DNA of 47,942 bases from Chara braunii (GCA_003427395.1 BFEA01000189.1:855701-903642); one strand, 5' to 3'. Shown: positions 21,960 through 32,509, counted from the stretch's first letter. The notes: generated by a model not told the origin, from the letters alone. Program-made: numbers and translations.

Positions 21960-23070
21960 GTTGTCGGTGCGAATACCCTTACAAGGGTATCCGCCCTGGT
22001 TTTTGCAATTGACAGGGAACAAGTCTAGGTTGAAAGGTCAAAGTATGATGTGTAAGGCTTGGCAACGTCCTAGAGCTACGTTGACTGAATAATTGACCGG
22101 AAGTAGAGGATGTGTGAGCGCGCAGGTCAAGGCGCGTGTGTGATTTCTCCTTTTGATCGAAAAGCCGGTGTGGCTGGCCGATTGGTCTTTTCCCGTGATT
22201 AAACCAGGGGGTTGAAATTCTTTGAGTCCATCGGCCGACATGCCTGGCCAGGGGTTGAATTGGCGCGCCGGTGGGTGTGCGGGAAGGCTACGGCGCGAGT
22301 TGGTAGGCCGGTGCAGACACCCAGTGGCCAGGGCGGTATCTTGACCATGAGCACCGCGCGGTATCACCTTATATGGGCGGTCACGTTTGCTAATACCAGG
22401 CTTGGGCTTAGCCCTATAGGTTACGGTATCAGACTCACACGGCAGAAGTGCAGAGTTCGAGGCCTGCAGGCGGCACGAGGGAGCAGCGGAGCGTCATAGA
22501 AGGAAACTGATAGGGTTGAGGGCCTGTGGGGCTATCCCCTTTTGGTTTTGCTTATGGGTGCGGTGGCGGGCCCAGTCCGCGGGGTTGGCGAGGTACCAGC
22601 AGCCCCGCGGTTCCCCGACGGTGCTATTATTTTTTATTTTTATTTTATTTTTTATTATTGTTCTTAGTCCCTTTGTTGTCACGTCCCGTTCCGGGACGCG
22701 AAATGACGATAGGGTCGCGTGGGGTGTGTTGTATTCACAGATGCCTGGAAATGCAACTGCATTTCGTTTTCACGACTGCGCCGAAGTTACCCTTTTATTT
22801 TGTTTACCTCCTTCTAAATTCTCTCTCGGTTTTTCCTTTACTGCGTCCCATTCCGGGACGCGATGCTATGGGTGTGGCTGTGGCCCGGAGCCTTGGCTCA
22901 GTGGGTGCACCCATGAACTGTTGAAATACAGACCTGTGCTCAGACCCAGATGGGGGGAACCTGCTAAGTAAAACCAAGTAGGCTCCGCAGTGCCACAGGG
23001 CAAGGCCCAAGGACCAAGTCCTTCGGGACATCCGTTCAAATTGGAACGATAGAAAGAAGATTTGCGCGGC
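21960..23070 (+). repeat. Dispersed module P, copy 2
   Basis: Aligned with P copy 1 across its length. The palindrome ATACCCTTACAAGGGTAT is at 21973-21990. It also contains a tRNA-like pair of boxes: TTAGCCCTATAGGTTACGG (about 22408) and AGTTCGAGGCC (about 22456), at a spacing usual for a Pol III A box and B box. GGGACGC blocks occur at 22691 and 22855. No coding potential. Confidence 0.65.
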
Positions 23071-25236
23071 CACGGTGTGAGGGTCGCCCATGAAAAATCC
23101 GGGACCGAATCCGGATGGGAACCGGGGTGGGCTGCATGCTATGACCATGGGTTATCTGGGGTCGCCCCTTGCCCCACAGTCCCGGTTTGGGGCTATTTGT
23201 TTTCGACTTCTTTTTGGTTGCTCCTGTTCTTTGGAACACCCGTTAAAAAGTCGGAACGGCACAGGGAAGAGTACCATAGCCCCTGCACAAGGATGGTACG
23301 CTTGAATCAGGGAAAAGGGGGAGGGCGCACTTATTCGAACCAGACCTCGAGAGGAGGCCAGGTTCGGGCGCGGCGCTAATAAAGCAGAATGACGTTGGGG
23401 GCCACCCGAATCCCGAAGGGCCGCGGGATGCTACTACAGGCGAACCCTCCAGGATATCCGTCGGAGGCAGGGGCGAAGTGGAGGCGGAATAGCATGACCT
23501 GGCGTGAGGGCCAGGGCGTATAAGTTGAGAGAAGGCACTCCGATTTCTTTTCGACTGTCTCACTTACTCACCTCGACGTTCGGCATGGTGCGCTAGTCGA
23601 CTGTGGAGCACTGGCCGGGGTGACGTCATCATGAGCCACAAAGTGCCGAAAGGCAGGTGGGGTGGTGGCCAGAATCCGACAACGGACAACGGAGGGCATA
23701 GAGCACAGGGTGAAGGTGACGAGGGCTGCACGGCAGCAGCGAGCGGAGTAGGTCGCAGCGAGCGCAGTAGGCAGCGAGCACAGAGTTCAGGTGCCTACGG
23801 CTGGCGAAGCAGAACGGATGAATCCGGGCGCATTCCCGCGCCGGATCCGGGCAGGAAGGGGAGGCGAAGGGCAGCCGATAGGTTCGCCACAGAGCCTCCC
23901 ACCACCGAGCACTGTCGGGGAACAGTGGTGGTCAGGAAAACAATGTGTTCAGAAAGCAGCCAGGGAAAGTGCATTTGGGGGTGATTTTGGGCAGGGTGCA
24001 TTCAACGAAAGAGGTGGCGATGGCGGGGAGATGACCGGGGAGCAGCAGGAAAGGGATAGCGCACGTGATTCCTAGTGGAATCTGACGAGGGAGGAGACGA
24101 TCTTGGGGTTCTGACCCCGGGCGCATCGAATGGCGGGATCGGATTGGAGGGAGAAGTAAGTAGGATGGGAGGTAGAGAAAAATGTCGTGCGCGGGACCTC
24201 CGTGATGGTGGATATGGCCATATGGGGGAGATGAAGATCGCGCTCGTTTCTTAATGAAACCGAGCGAGGGAAGGATCAGTTCAGAGGTTTCTATATGGGG
24301 CAACTTCGGATTTGCTGTTAGTTTGAGCGCTAGGTTAGTAGACAAGGAGGTTAGTGATGAAGATAGCACGCGGAGGCATAGCTATGGCAGGGGCGGTAAG
24401 CATGAAGAAGATCGTTCTCACTCATCTCTGAATGAGAACGGACGAACCAAGACTCGACTTGGAGGTTTTTGGCATGGGCGAGTTTAATGGTAGTGTTAGT
24501 TTTTGCTCGCAGATGTTAATTCAACCAAGGTTAGTATCATAGGTTGCGCCCACAAACAGACTTGAATCGAACTACGTACCTGTTCATGTTCTTGTGGAAG
24601 ATTCACTTGATTTTCATACATTTTAGTGGTAGGAATAGTGCGAGTTCGAGATGCGAAACTTACTTGAGCATTATGCATCGCCCATCTTATCGGCCCGAGG
24701 AGGGGATTTCATTCGCACGACTTAAGCCAATCGTCGGATGTATCCGGCCAGGTCGTAGACAAAGATTCGCCCCCGTTTGCGTAGTTGATGGAGGTAGCGT
24801 GGGGTTTGCAGGGAGGAGTTGGGGACATGCATGTTAGCAAGGGTGTTGCCCATCCTATCGTTGGGTTGGAAGTGGAGAACAAGGCTTGAGTTTGGAGGCT
24901 TACCTGTAGATTGGGGGGGTTTGAATGGAGTGTACTTGATCGTGCTCCAGCGGAAAGTCCATCCGATTTTGCTCATCATATCAATGAAGTAGCGTGAGGC
25001 CAGTTGCTGCGTATACAGAGAGAAGAAATACTCGTCTGGAAAACAACGATGTGGGATGAACCAAGAGTTGGGCTAATGTGGCAAGCTGCAGTGTGCCCGA
25101 CCCTCGTTGTCCTTTTTTTTGTTGAAGTTCGCCTCGATGCTGTCCATCCTAATACTTGGAGCGGTAACAAGGTTGGGCGCTTACGTTGTTGGACCCACCC
25201 AGTTCCTTGGAGTAGCGAGGAGTGAAGTTGTGAGCC
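23071..25236. other. Non-coding stretch, no recognised feature
   Basis: GC-rich at first, then mixed. Open frames here are short, overlap on both strands and show no motif that I recognise. I see no repeat of the modules to either side. Confidence 0.4.
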
Positions 25237-25341
25237 GCGAACTGTGAACTGTGGACTGCGAACTGTGGGTTGCGAACTGTGAACTGTGAACTGCGAACTG
25301 TGGGTTGCGAACTGTGAACTGTGGACTACGGACAGAGGACC
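25237..25341. repeat. Heptamer minisatellite with 35-bp higher-order unit
   Basis: The heptamer GYGAACT (variants GTGGACT, GTGGGTT) repeats 15 times and is organised as three 35-bp units. The first two differ at one position and the third decays. The minus-strand translation is repetitive (HSSQF-like) only because of this. Confidence 0.9.
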
Positions 25342-25984
25342 GCGAGTTTTGACCACTGGCCAGGGTCGCGGCCGCTCGTAGTAGATGAAGTAATTGGCAT
25401 ATGAATATTGACAGGACAGGGGGTTTCTCGCCTGTTGGATTGTAAGGAGTGTCGGGGAGTGCGCCGCTTTGTCTCAAAGAAAACTCGTGGATGTTTTTTT
25501 TTGGCTGCTGGTGCCGCCCATTTTTATCTATTATGACCACTACAGCAACCTTTGTAACTCCGTAGCTGTGCGTACTGCTGCCCGTTGCGGCTGCATGTGT
25601 GCACCGATTACTGTTAAGAGCTGCTGTTGACTGGGTAAAACTGCTGCTGCCTGCTGCATTTGGGCACGGACTATAGTGTGGGTGTTGGTAACCGTGCCCA
25701 GACTACATCCACGTATGATACACAGATTGCTATTACTGCTATGGGCGACTGGTTAAGCTTTGCATTTCATTTGCTGTATCTCGCATGCTACCGCGTACAA
25801 CTGCTGACTGTTGCTGGTTGTGGCAGATGCTGTGTGGCCACGACCAGTTTGAGGAGAGGGGTTGGGACTCAGAGAGGCGATCGGACCTGGCAAATAGGGG
25901 TTTAGTGCAGTAGTTTGAGGACTCGTCGGGGTCTGACTTCAACGGCTTGACCCGGAGCTTTGATCAAGCTGTCACGTTTTGGCT

Positions 25985-26265
25985 GTCATTGCGGGGCCCT
26001 CAGGCGCATGAGGATTACAAGGCCCTCTCCTGCGAGTCTGTGAGCACCCCTCTGGTATCTGAGAGTCTCAAAACCATCTCTTTCTACCCTTTTTACTCTA
26101 AGTCTGGTCTTGTTCTGAGGGGAAGGCGGCAGGCGGGATTGCAACCCGTAGGACCGCATCAAGACTCTGTGGGGAGTCCACCCACCGATTGCGGGAGCTC
26201 TGCCGGAGCCTAGGTGAGGCTCTGGAGGCAGGGAACTGACAGGTAAACATTTGTTTTTCCCTCTA
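25985..26265 (+). repeat. Dispersed module R, copy 2
   Basis: The most intact copy of R. It starts CATTGCGGGGCCCTCAGG and ends near GGAGGCAGGGAACTGACAGG, followed by a C-rich segment that matches the reverse complement of 17220-17265. It immediately precedes the right-arm hairpin array, as R does in both other copies. Confidence 0.75.
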
Positions 26266-26512
26266 TACACCCACCCTATAGCCCCTATTTGTACTACCTA
26301 ATGCATCTCTGACTGAATATATGGTGTGCAACCCTATCTTATTTTTGGTTTGACTTCAGGAGATTGAACCAGACTAAGTAAAGGAATGTCTGTGAAGTCT
26401 CAGTTTCAGCTTTATTGTTTGTATGAACTCAGACTGTTAAAAGGAACTGCATCTGGGGGAAAGGTAGGATGGTGGGATGATTTGCATGATGTTTGACCGG
26501 GTCATTAAGGCT

Positions 26513-27450
26513 GGGGAGTCCCCATAAGTTTGGGGAACCCCAACGCTTTGTTTTATTTTGGTTTGCATGGAGAAGTCAGACCCTTCTATAAGTTTAGGGG
26601 GTCTGATTACTCTGAAGGCTGGGATGCCCCCATAAGTTTGGGGAGACCCAGTGATATGGTTTGCATGGAGGGTCAGGCTGTTCTGTAAGTTTAGGTGGCC
26701 TGACTGCTCTGACCTGTAAGGGGTTTGATTGTGCTTGACTTTCAGGGACTCAGGGCGCTCAATAAGTTTTGGTGCCTTGGGTTGCTTTGTTTTCATTGGG
26801 TTTTTACTTGTTTCTTTGGTTTCTGAACGAGGAGACCGAGTTGTTCTATAAGTTCAGGTGACTCAGTCTCTTCTTCCTCTTTATTCTGAAGAAATAATAT
26901 TGGCAAAGAGGCAGACCCTTCTGTAAGTTCAGGGGGTTTGACTCGATGCCACACATACATTGGCTCAGATAGAAACGAATCTGGCAGAGAGTTGGACCCT
27001 TCTTTAAGTTCAGGGGGTCTGGCTCAAAGCCTCGCACATGCTGGAACCCAATGGTTATAATTTGGCTATACTTTATTATTACTCTATTTAAGAACGAGCT
27101 AATCAGACTGTTCTATAAGTTTAGGTGGTCTGACTATAGCCGTATCACAACTTGAAGAAAGTATAACTAAGAATAAAACTGGTGGTAAACTGGGGCAGAC
27201 TGAACTTAAGTTAGTTCAGTCATATGCAGCCTTAGAAGACAAAGATGAAGATAAGTATATATAACTTGGATACTTTAAACAGTCCAGGGCGACTAAAATG
27301 GTCTAGTCATGCGCCCAAAGAAGAGAAAAGTAGTTGTGTCCTCTGTTTGTGTATACTTGGCCAAGTCAGAACGCTCTACAAGTTCAGGTATTATGACTCT
27401 AGGTCTGGCTAAGTTGGGTGCGTTCTGTAAGTTCAGGCGGCCTGGCCTAT
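26513..27450 (+). repeat. Module H: hairpin array with covarying stems, right arm
   Basis: About 13 units, 30-40 bases each, 40-120 bases apart. The shared loop is TTCTATAAGTTTAGG or close, flanked by arms that differ but pair: TCAGACCC/GGGTCTGA (26576/26599), CTGGG/CCCAG (26619/26647), GTCAGGC/GCCTGAC (26672/26698), CTCAGGGC/GCCTTGGG (26749/26774), GAGACCGAGT/ACTCAGTCTC (26832/26861), CAGACCC/GGGTTTG (26912/26934), GGACCC/GGGTCT (26994/27015), TCAGAC/GTCTGA (27103/27128), GACTGAAC/GTTCAGTC (27198/27214) and GTCAGAA/TTATGAC (27365/27391). The first unit (26513) uses CCCC/GGGG. No ORF spans it. Confidence 0.8.
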
Positions 27451-27739
27451 GCCTTATGTAAGATGGGTATAAAGGGTTAAATCATTGAGAAATCATGAAC
27501 TATTGTTTGCTCAGGTTGACTTGGGGCTGGTAAGAGTACTTACCTTTGTGGTTTGGCCTGCATGGGACCGAGTGAGGTTACTACTTAGTCTGAGTTTCAG
27601 TTGATAGGTAGTTGCTTTAGTTGCTCGCCACGTGCTAGAGCCATAGGAGTTAGTGTCAATTCCTGCATTTTCTGTAGTATCTTTTTTTTACTTAGGTCAA
27701 TTCTTGCATTTTCTGAAATATTTTATTATACTTGGCTTT

Positions 27740-28290
27740 GTATAAATCTTGGCAAGCTACTTTCTCTACGGGAAGCGCTGCCGAAATTTCTACAAATCCA
27801 AAGAGTTAGTCGAATTTTGACTTGTCAAAGGTTCAACTTTGTCTTTCTTATATCCGGCTTAGTTAAAATCTGGGAAGTCTCCTTTTCTAAATAGAGTGCT
27901 GCCCAATTTTTTGCTAATTCAGGGAGTTGGACAAAAATCGGACTTTGAGAAGTCAAAGCTACTTTCAAATTCTGAACTTAGCTTTGTATAAATTTTGGAT
28001 TGGCACTTTTCTAAAGGGAGTGCTGCCAAAATTTCTGCAAAACTAAGGAGTTAGTTGAATCTTGTCTAAGTTGAACTCAAATTGTCCTTTGAGCTCATAT
28101 CTGACTTAGTGTAAATATAGGAAGTCTCCCTTTTTAAAGGGAGTGTTGCCCAAACTTTTACTAATTCAGGGAGTTAGACAAAGTTTGACCTTCCAGAGTT
28201 AGAAATTATTTTTGTTTTCATATCTAGACTTATATAAATTATGGAAAGGCACTTTTCCTACGGGAAGCGTAACCGAAATTTTCTTAGTTT
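27740..28290 (+). repeat. Module T: five tandem ~123-bp units, right arm
   Basis: The marker GGAGTGCTGCCNAAATTT recurs at about 27770, 27893, 28017, 28140 and 28262, a period of 122-124 bp. Each unit has a local stem that differs between units, the best being CTCCCTTT/AAAGGGAG (28126-28133/28136-28143) and GCAC/GTGC near 28000-28020. It is the inverted counterpart of 15416-15970. Confidence 0.75.
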
Positions 28291-28399
28291 AAAGGAGGAC
28301 GAATATGTTTTGACAAATGGAGATCGTGATGAATCCACTCTGACTAAGGGGAGGTTTGTCATAATGCCTAGAGGTAGGCTTAGACATAGTTAACTAGGA

Positions 28400-29020
28400 T
28401 GATTTGGGTAAGGTCGCGATATAGAGATTGTCCTCCATGAACTTATAGGTTCAGCCTGGAACATTGACATGTCATGTGTTACAGGTCCTCTTGATCATCT
28501 CATTCAAGTTCATGACTAGATTCAGCTCAATCCCTTGAGGATCATCATCTGTTATCACTGATAACAGGTCGGTTGTCGATTCATCGGTTTACGACTCAAT
28601 TTCAACTCACCCTCCACGCTCAACCTAAAAGGCTTTAGCCGTGGTGATTTTATTGTTTCGTTATGGTTTCACCCGGACTTTTATTGAATGGTCATTCGAC
28701 AAAGGTACTGAGTATTTAATTAAGGTTGGTTGGACAGGAGGTTGGGGCTTGCATGGCTAAAGCAAGGGGTATGAGTGTTGAAGATGGTTGGGATTGACTC
28801 CATGTAGTGCGTGGGCTGTTGATTTGACTTGTTGATGTGATTTGTAGGTATGTGCTATGAATCAGATTCTGGATTTGGTTGCCTGTGATCACATATATAC
28901 GTATGGCTGTGAGGGACCCCAAATGAGGCTGTGAGAAGTGATCGTCGCATACTTAGCCCCTTATATATATGCATGGGTGTACCTGGGATGAATGTTCGCA
29001 TGGGCTAAAGGGCCCCATAC
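28400..29020 (+). repeat. Module E, right arm of the large inverted repeat
   Basis: Counterpart of 14690-15250. It contains the perfect 19-bp palindrome CTGTTATCACTGATAACAG (28549-28567) and the GACGATC/GATCGTC block near 28940. The correspondence is lost after about 29000 and reappears at 29616-29646, so one arm carries an insertion or the other a deletion. Confidence 0.75.
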
Positions 29021-29161
29021 TAAAATCCTATTCAGGGTTAAGACTAAGAGGCCTAGGGAAGACCCTTCCCTTTTATTGGTTTTACTCCTTAAAGGTTCTC
29101 TTAGTCGGACGTTGGTCCTGGGCCGGGATTCGAGGTCCTTGTCGAGGACATCCCAAGCCCT

Positions 29162-29204
29162 AGGCTCTGCAAGGGAGGGATCTTCCCTTGCGCAGAGCCT
29201 TTTT
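29162..29204 (+). other. Strong hairpin followed by T run
   Basis: AGGCTCTGC (29162-29170) pairs with GCAGAGCCT (29192-29200) and, inside it, AAGGGA with TCCCTT. TTTTT follows directly, ending at 29204. A GC-rich stem followed by T residues resembles a transcript 3'-end signal or the end of a folded RNA, but no RNA gene is recognised upstream. Confidence 0.55.
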
Positions 29205-29374
29205 GTTTTGCCCGTCAAGACACCCCACCCCGAAGGCGGAAATGCCGCAGGGGCTGAACGGCATGTCCTTCAGCTGTTCAATATCATGTGGGGTAACCCC
29301 TCACGATATATTCCTTCAACCATTCAATATCGCGAGGCCCGAGCCACGATTACCACGTAGGGTTGGCATTGTTG

Positions 29375-30062
29375 GTTGGTATGAGATAGGCCCTCGGCTG
29401 CGCGACTTTATATTGAAACCCCGCGCGCGACGTTTTATCGTCCTAGTGTGTAAAAGTTATGGGATCACAAAGGGACCGACACATACAGGCGAATATTTTA
29501 GACTGCTATAGGTCGCCGACGCCGCGCGAAAAAGGGAGGGTACCCCAGGGCTATGATCTTGTTTGATAGGCGAGGGAACCTTTGACCTACTCCTTATCTT
29601 TTGCTTTTTAGGGATTTTTTATGGTTGGACGTTGTAGTCCGTGGCAGCCGTCAAAGTCAAACCCCTTGACTTTCGCCCAGGCCCAGGAAGGACTTACCCC
29701 TAGGGCCGCGAGAGACGACTACCACCACAGGTATAAAACCTGTGTACCACCCACTCTGCATAAGGGTGCAGAAGAGGGTGTGTGGTCTTCAACGGCACAT
29801 GGCGGTTGTCCAACGTCGAGAGATTAACCCTCAAGGCGCGTGTCAGCCGACACTTGAGTGTCGAATGCGACCCTCGAGGCTAACGGGGACCGCATAGGTA
29901 TGGGTACCACATAGTACACCATCATTGCGACTGCTTGCGTATGCTTGCATTGAGAGTCGATATGAGTTAGCCCTGCGTCCGCGCGGTTTTATATAAAGTC
30001 TCACGTGCGACGCCTATCCGAATTCCGCATTGGAAAGTTATGGGACGGCTACCGAGGGGCTA
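29375..30062 (+). repeat. Pair of diverged direct repeats (~115 bp each)
   Basis: 29377-29490 and 29943-30062 share the order TGAGWTAG, CGCG-TTTTATAT, CGCGTGCGACG-like, and AAGTTATGGGA. Offset is about 565 bp. Between them lies a stretch of no recognised content, apart from the block at 29616-29646 shared with the left arm. Confidence 0.55.
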
Positions 30063-30589
30063 GGAGCGTTGTCGCGTTGTTTGAGTTGTGTCATTTCGTG
30101 TGCGTATGTGTGCGTGCGTATTTTGTTTTGTGTTCGTTAAAGTGGTGTGCGCGTGGTGTGTGGGATACGTCCTAGTCGACCGACGACGGGCCGCGCTTGG
30201 GACTTTAGCCCTCCAAGACGACGGTTCGCGTGCGGGCCCGATAGAGACCTATTACCGCGCATACCCCCTATGCTACAGCGAACGAGAAACGCCATCGGCT
30301 GGTCCACCTCTGCGATTCCAACTGATTAGCTTTCGTACTGTGGACTGGTAGCTCGGCGGGGATACGCCCACCGAAGAGAGGTGACAGCTCCCGTAAGGTG
30401 TAGGTAAGTCGTGCCTCGCGTAGGCCCTATCCTGTCGTAGGGGCTCGCGAGAGGTATGGATGGCGCACTCGGCCGGAGCGGCTTGCGGAAGCTCCACATG
30501 TATAATTTGTGACGAAGGATTTGAACCAACTCCTGCATGACGCGGCCGGGAGGGTCCCGCGCTGCCCTGGTGCGGTGTCGGACCGATGC

Positions 30590-30760
30590 GCTCGACAACG
30601 CCCACACATTCTCTACTCCAGTCAATCATCTAGTCAACATAAACCTCAGACACCGCCATGCCTCGCGCGATACGTAAACTTTAAGCCAAACTTATTTTTT
30701 GTTACTAGCAAAAACGAGGGTGGATACCCTTGTAAGGGTATTCGCACAGACAGCGTGAGT
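30590..30760 (-). repeat. Module P, copy 3 fragment
   Basis: On the minus strand it starts GTCTGTGCGAATACCC, carries the palindrome (plus strand ATACCCTTGTAAGGGTAT, 30724-30741) and, about 120 bp further in, an AGAGAATGTGTGGGCG block (30599-30614). Spacing agrees with P copies 1 and 2. Homology beyond this is not clear to me. Confidence 0.6.
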
Positions 30761-30945
30761 TCTGATCTATCGGCTTTTAAGCCAAAATTTCCCTGGACAA
30801 GATCGCCAGACACTCTCTGATTGCTCTCTACTCTCTCCTCCCCTCTGATTTGCGTCTATTCTCCCTCACTCTGTCCTTCTGTTATGTTTTGTTATAATAG
30901 ATGGATTATAATAACTTTGCTCCTCTCACTTTGATGTGTGCATGC

Positions 30946-30959
30946 AGTGAGTCGTATTA
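30946..30959 (-). other. 14-base match to the T7 promoter core
   Basis: The minus strand reads TAATACGACTCACT, identical to the first 14 bases of the phage T7 class III promoter, directly beside GCATGC. The initiating ATAGGG part is absent. It may be chance or an artefact of library construction. Confidence 0.35.
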
Positions 30960-31082
30960 GAGAGCTTGTTGTAAGATGGCGGAGATAATGATTGGCTGAT
31001 CGAATGGATGATCTAGTTGCTTAAAGTGTCCAACGGATGGTACATGATTATGAAGAATTTTTGCTTTGTTGCCATGTGGACT

Positions 31083-31612
31083 GACGGCCCCAACCCGACC
31101 GGGCGCCAACTTCCCATACCCCCGCCGTGCCCCTTCCTGTACAACGAGGAGGGGTACGTGTATGCGAGTGGGACGTAAGAGAAGCGGTCGCTAAGATCGG
31201 CGGGCGCTACTACTTTCCTCCCAAAACTGAGTGTTCTAGATTCGCAAGTGTAGGTTTTGTTATTGTTGATACGCACTTTCCGCCCTATTCGTTGTTATTG
31301 GCATTTAACAAGTTGATCGTCGTCCCAATGACGACAATGGAGCCTCATTCAAGTTGGCCTAACACTCTGTGCAACGACTGTCGCCGCTCCGACCGTTACC
31401 GGACTAAGGGTTTTCATTACCGCACACGTGGCGAGCACGAGCACAAGGAGAGGGTTGCTCGATTGAAACCCTCCACGTCGAACTCAGAGTTGTGTAACAA
31501 GCGCCGACGAGACCTCATTCGTAAACGGGATACCACGTGTGTACCCGCCCCCTTTCACGCGAAACGAAGAGCGACGGCTCGTTGGAAAGGCCAACGATAC
31601 TTTTGGGATTGA
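31083..31612 (+). CDS. Weak hypothetical ORF
   Basis: An open stretch of about 175 codons, rich in Arg and Thr, with no ATG near its start (the first Met-like codon is a GTG at 31127) and ending at TGA 31610. It has scattered Cys pairs (TLCNDC at about 31370) but no pattern I can assign. A second frame over 31040-31165 (FCFVAMWTDGPNPTGRQLP) looks as protein-like, so this may be a shifted remnant of a mobile-element protein rather than a gene. I do not recognise the family. Confidence 0.15.
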
Positions 31613-32173
31613 ATTTCCCATAGTCGCGAGTCCCGCGCGCGCCCTTTTTTCCCTCAAGCCCGCGTGGAAACGGACCTCCTTCTTGCTAAAATCAGACCAA
31701 CACGGGGGATTTCAGTTCTATCTGTGTCCCCACACTCAACTTTCCCAAAAATCCTTGGCACACCTCATCGTCGCTGACCTCCTGGGGCCCTTCAGCAAAT
31801 CGAAACACTCCGACCGGGAACCAATGCAGGGCGTGAGTTTGAGCGTCACAAACGTCTCTAGTATTTTCTCAAGTGCACATGGAACGAAGATTGCTGTAAG
31901 TATTTGTTGATCGCGATTCCGGGATTATGGCGCACTTGAGACTCTAGGGTTCTCTAGTGGTGTCGAACGAGGCCCTATGTATGTATAGTACGGGGGAACA
32001 CCAACCAACCCGGATCTCTCCCCAACCCACGGGGTAGGTTAGCACCACAACTGTGGTGTGAGAGTAAGGTTGTACGAGTCCCTCATGATGGTGACGAGGG
32101 GTGGGCAGGCATTGCCTATGGGGGAAATCGGTGGTGCTAGCACCCAGCAATGGCCAGTCACTGCACCTGCCCC

Positions 32174-32174
<1 letters not shown>

Positions 32175-32253
<79 letters not shown>
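32175..32253. repeat. Homopolymer run of 79 C
   Basis: Uninterrupted C, preceded by CCCT and followed by TCACG. The translated proline or glycine tracts are meaningless. Its true length may differ from the assembly. Confidence 0.95.
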
Positions 32254-32255
<2 letters not shown>

Positions 32256-32509
32256 ACGAACCCCACATGGCGGTGTCTAATGGCATAGACAATATTCCCT
32301 CCAATTTTTTATTTTTTTTTAAGTAATCTTTATTCTTCTCTGAATTTATTTCATATTCCCTCCAATTTCGAACTCAGGCCGTAGTCACTCTAGGTCTCTT
32401 CTAAATGTATCTAACCGCAACTATGGCCCCAGCTGTATGAATCTATCTACCTGATCGCGTCCAGAGCTTAGGAGAAAACGTCCTCATGCGAGTATGTCGT
32501 CAAGCCTTT

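Noticed and set aside
10066-23070. P copies 1 and 2 as LTRs of one large retrotransposon
   Set aside because: The sequence between them has no gag or pol and contains unrelated modules in both orientations; a third P copy is inverted.
21524-25540. Overlapping ORFs of 60-150 codons on both strands
   Set aside because: No motif, no consistent frame, and much of it aligns as non-coding repeat P.
26513-28290. CRISPR array reading of the regularly spaced repeats
   Set aside because: Spacing is irregular in H; in T the between-marker sequence is itself repeated; no cas genes and the setting is eukaryotic.
28549-28567. tet-operator-like site
   Set aside because: Only the short palindromic core TATCASTGATA is shared; nothing else of that system is present.
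32039-32288. Poly-Gly and poly-Pro ORFs
   Set aside because: Products of the 79-base C run.
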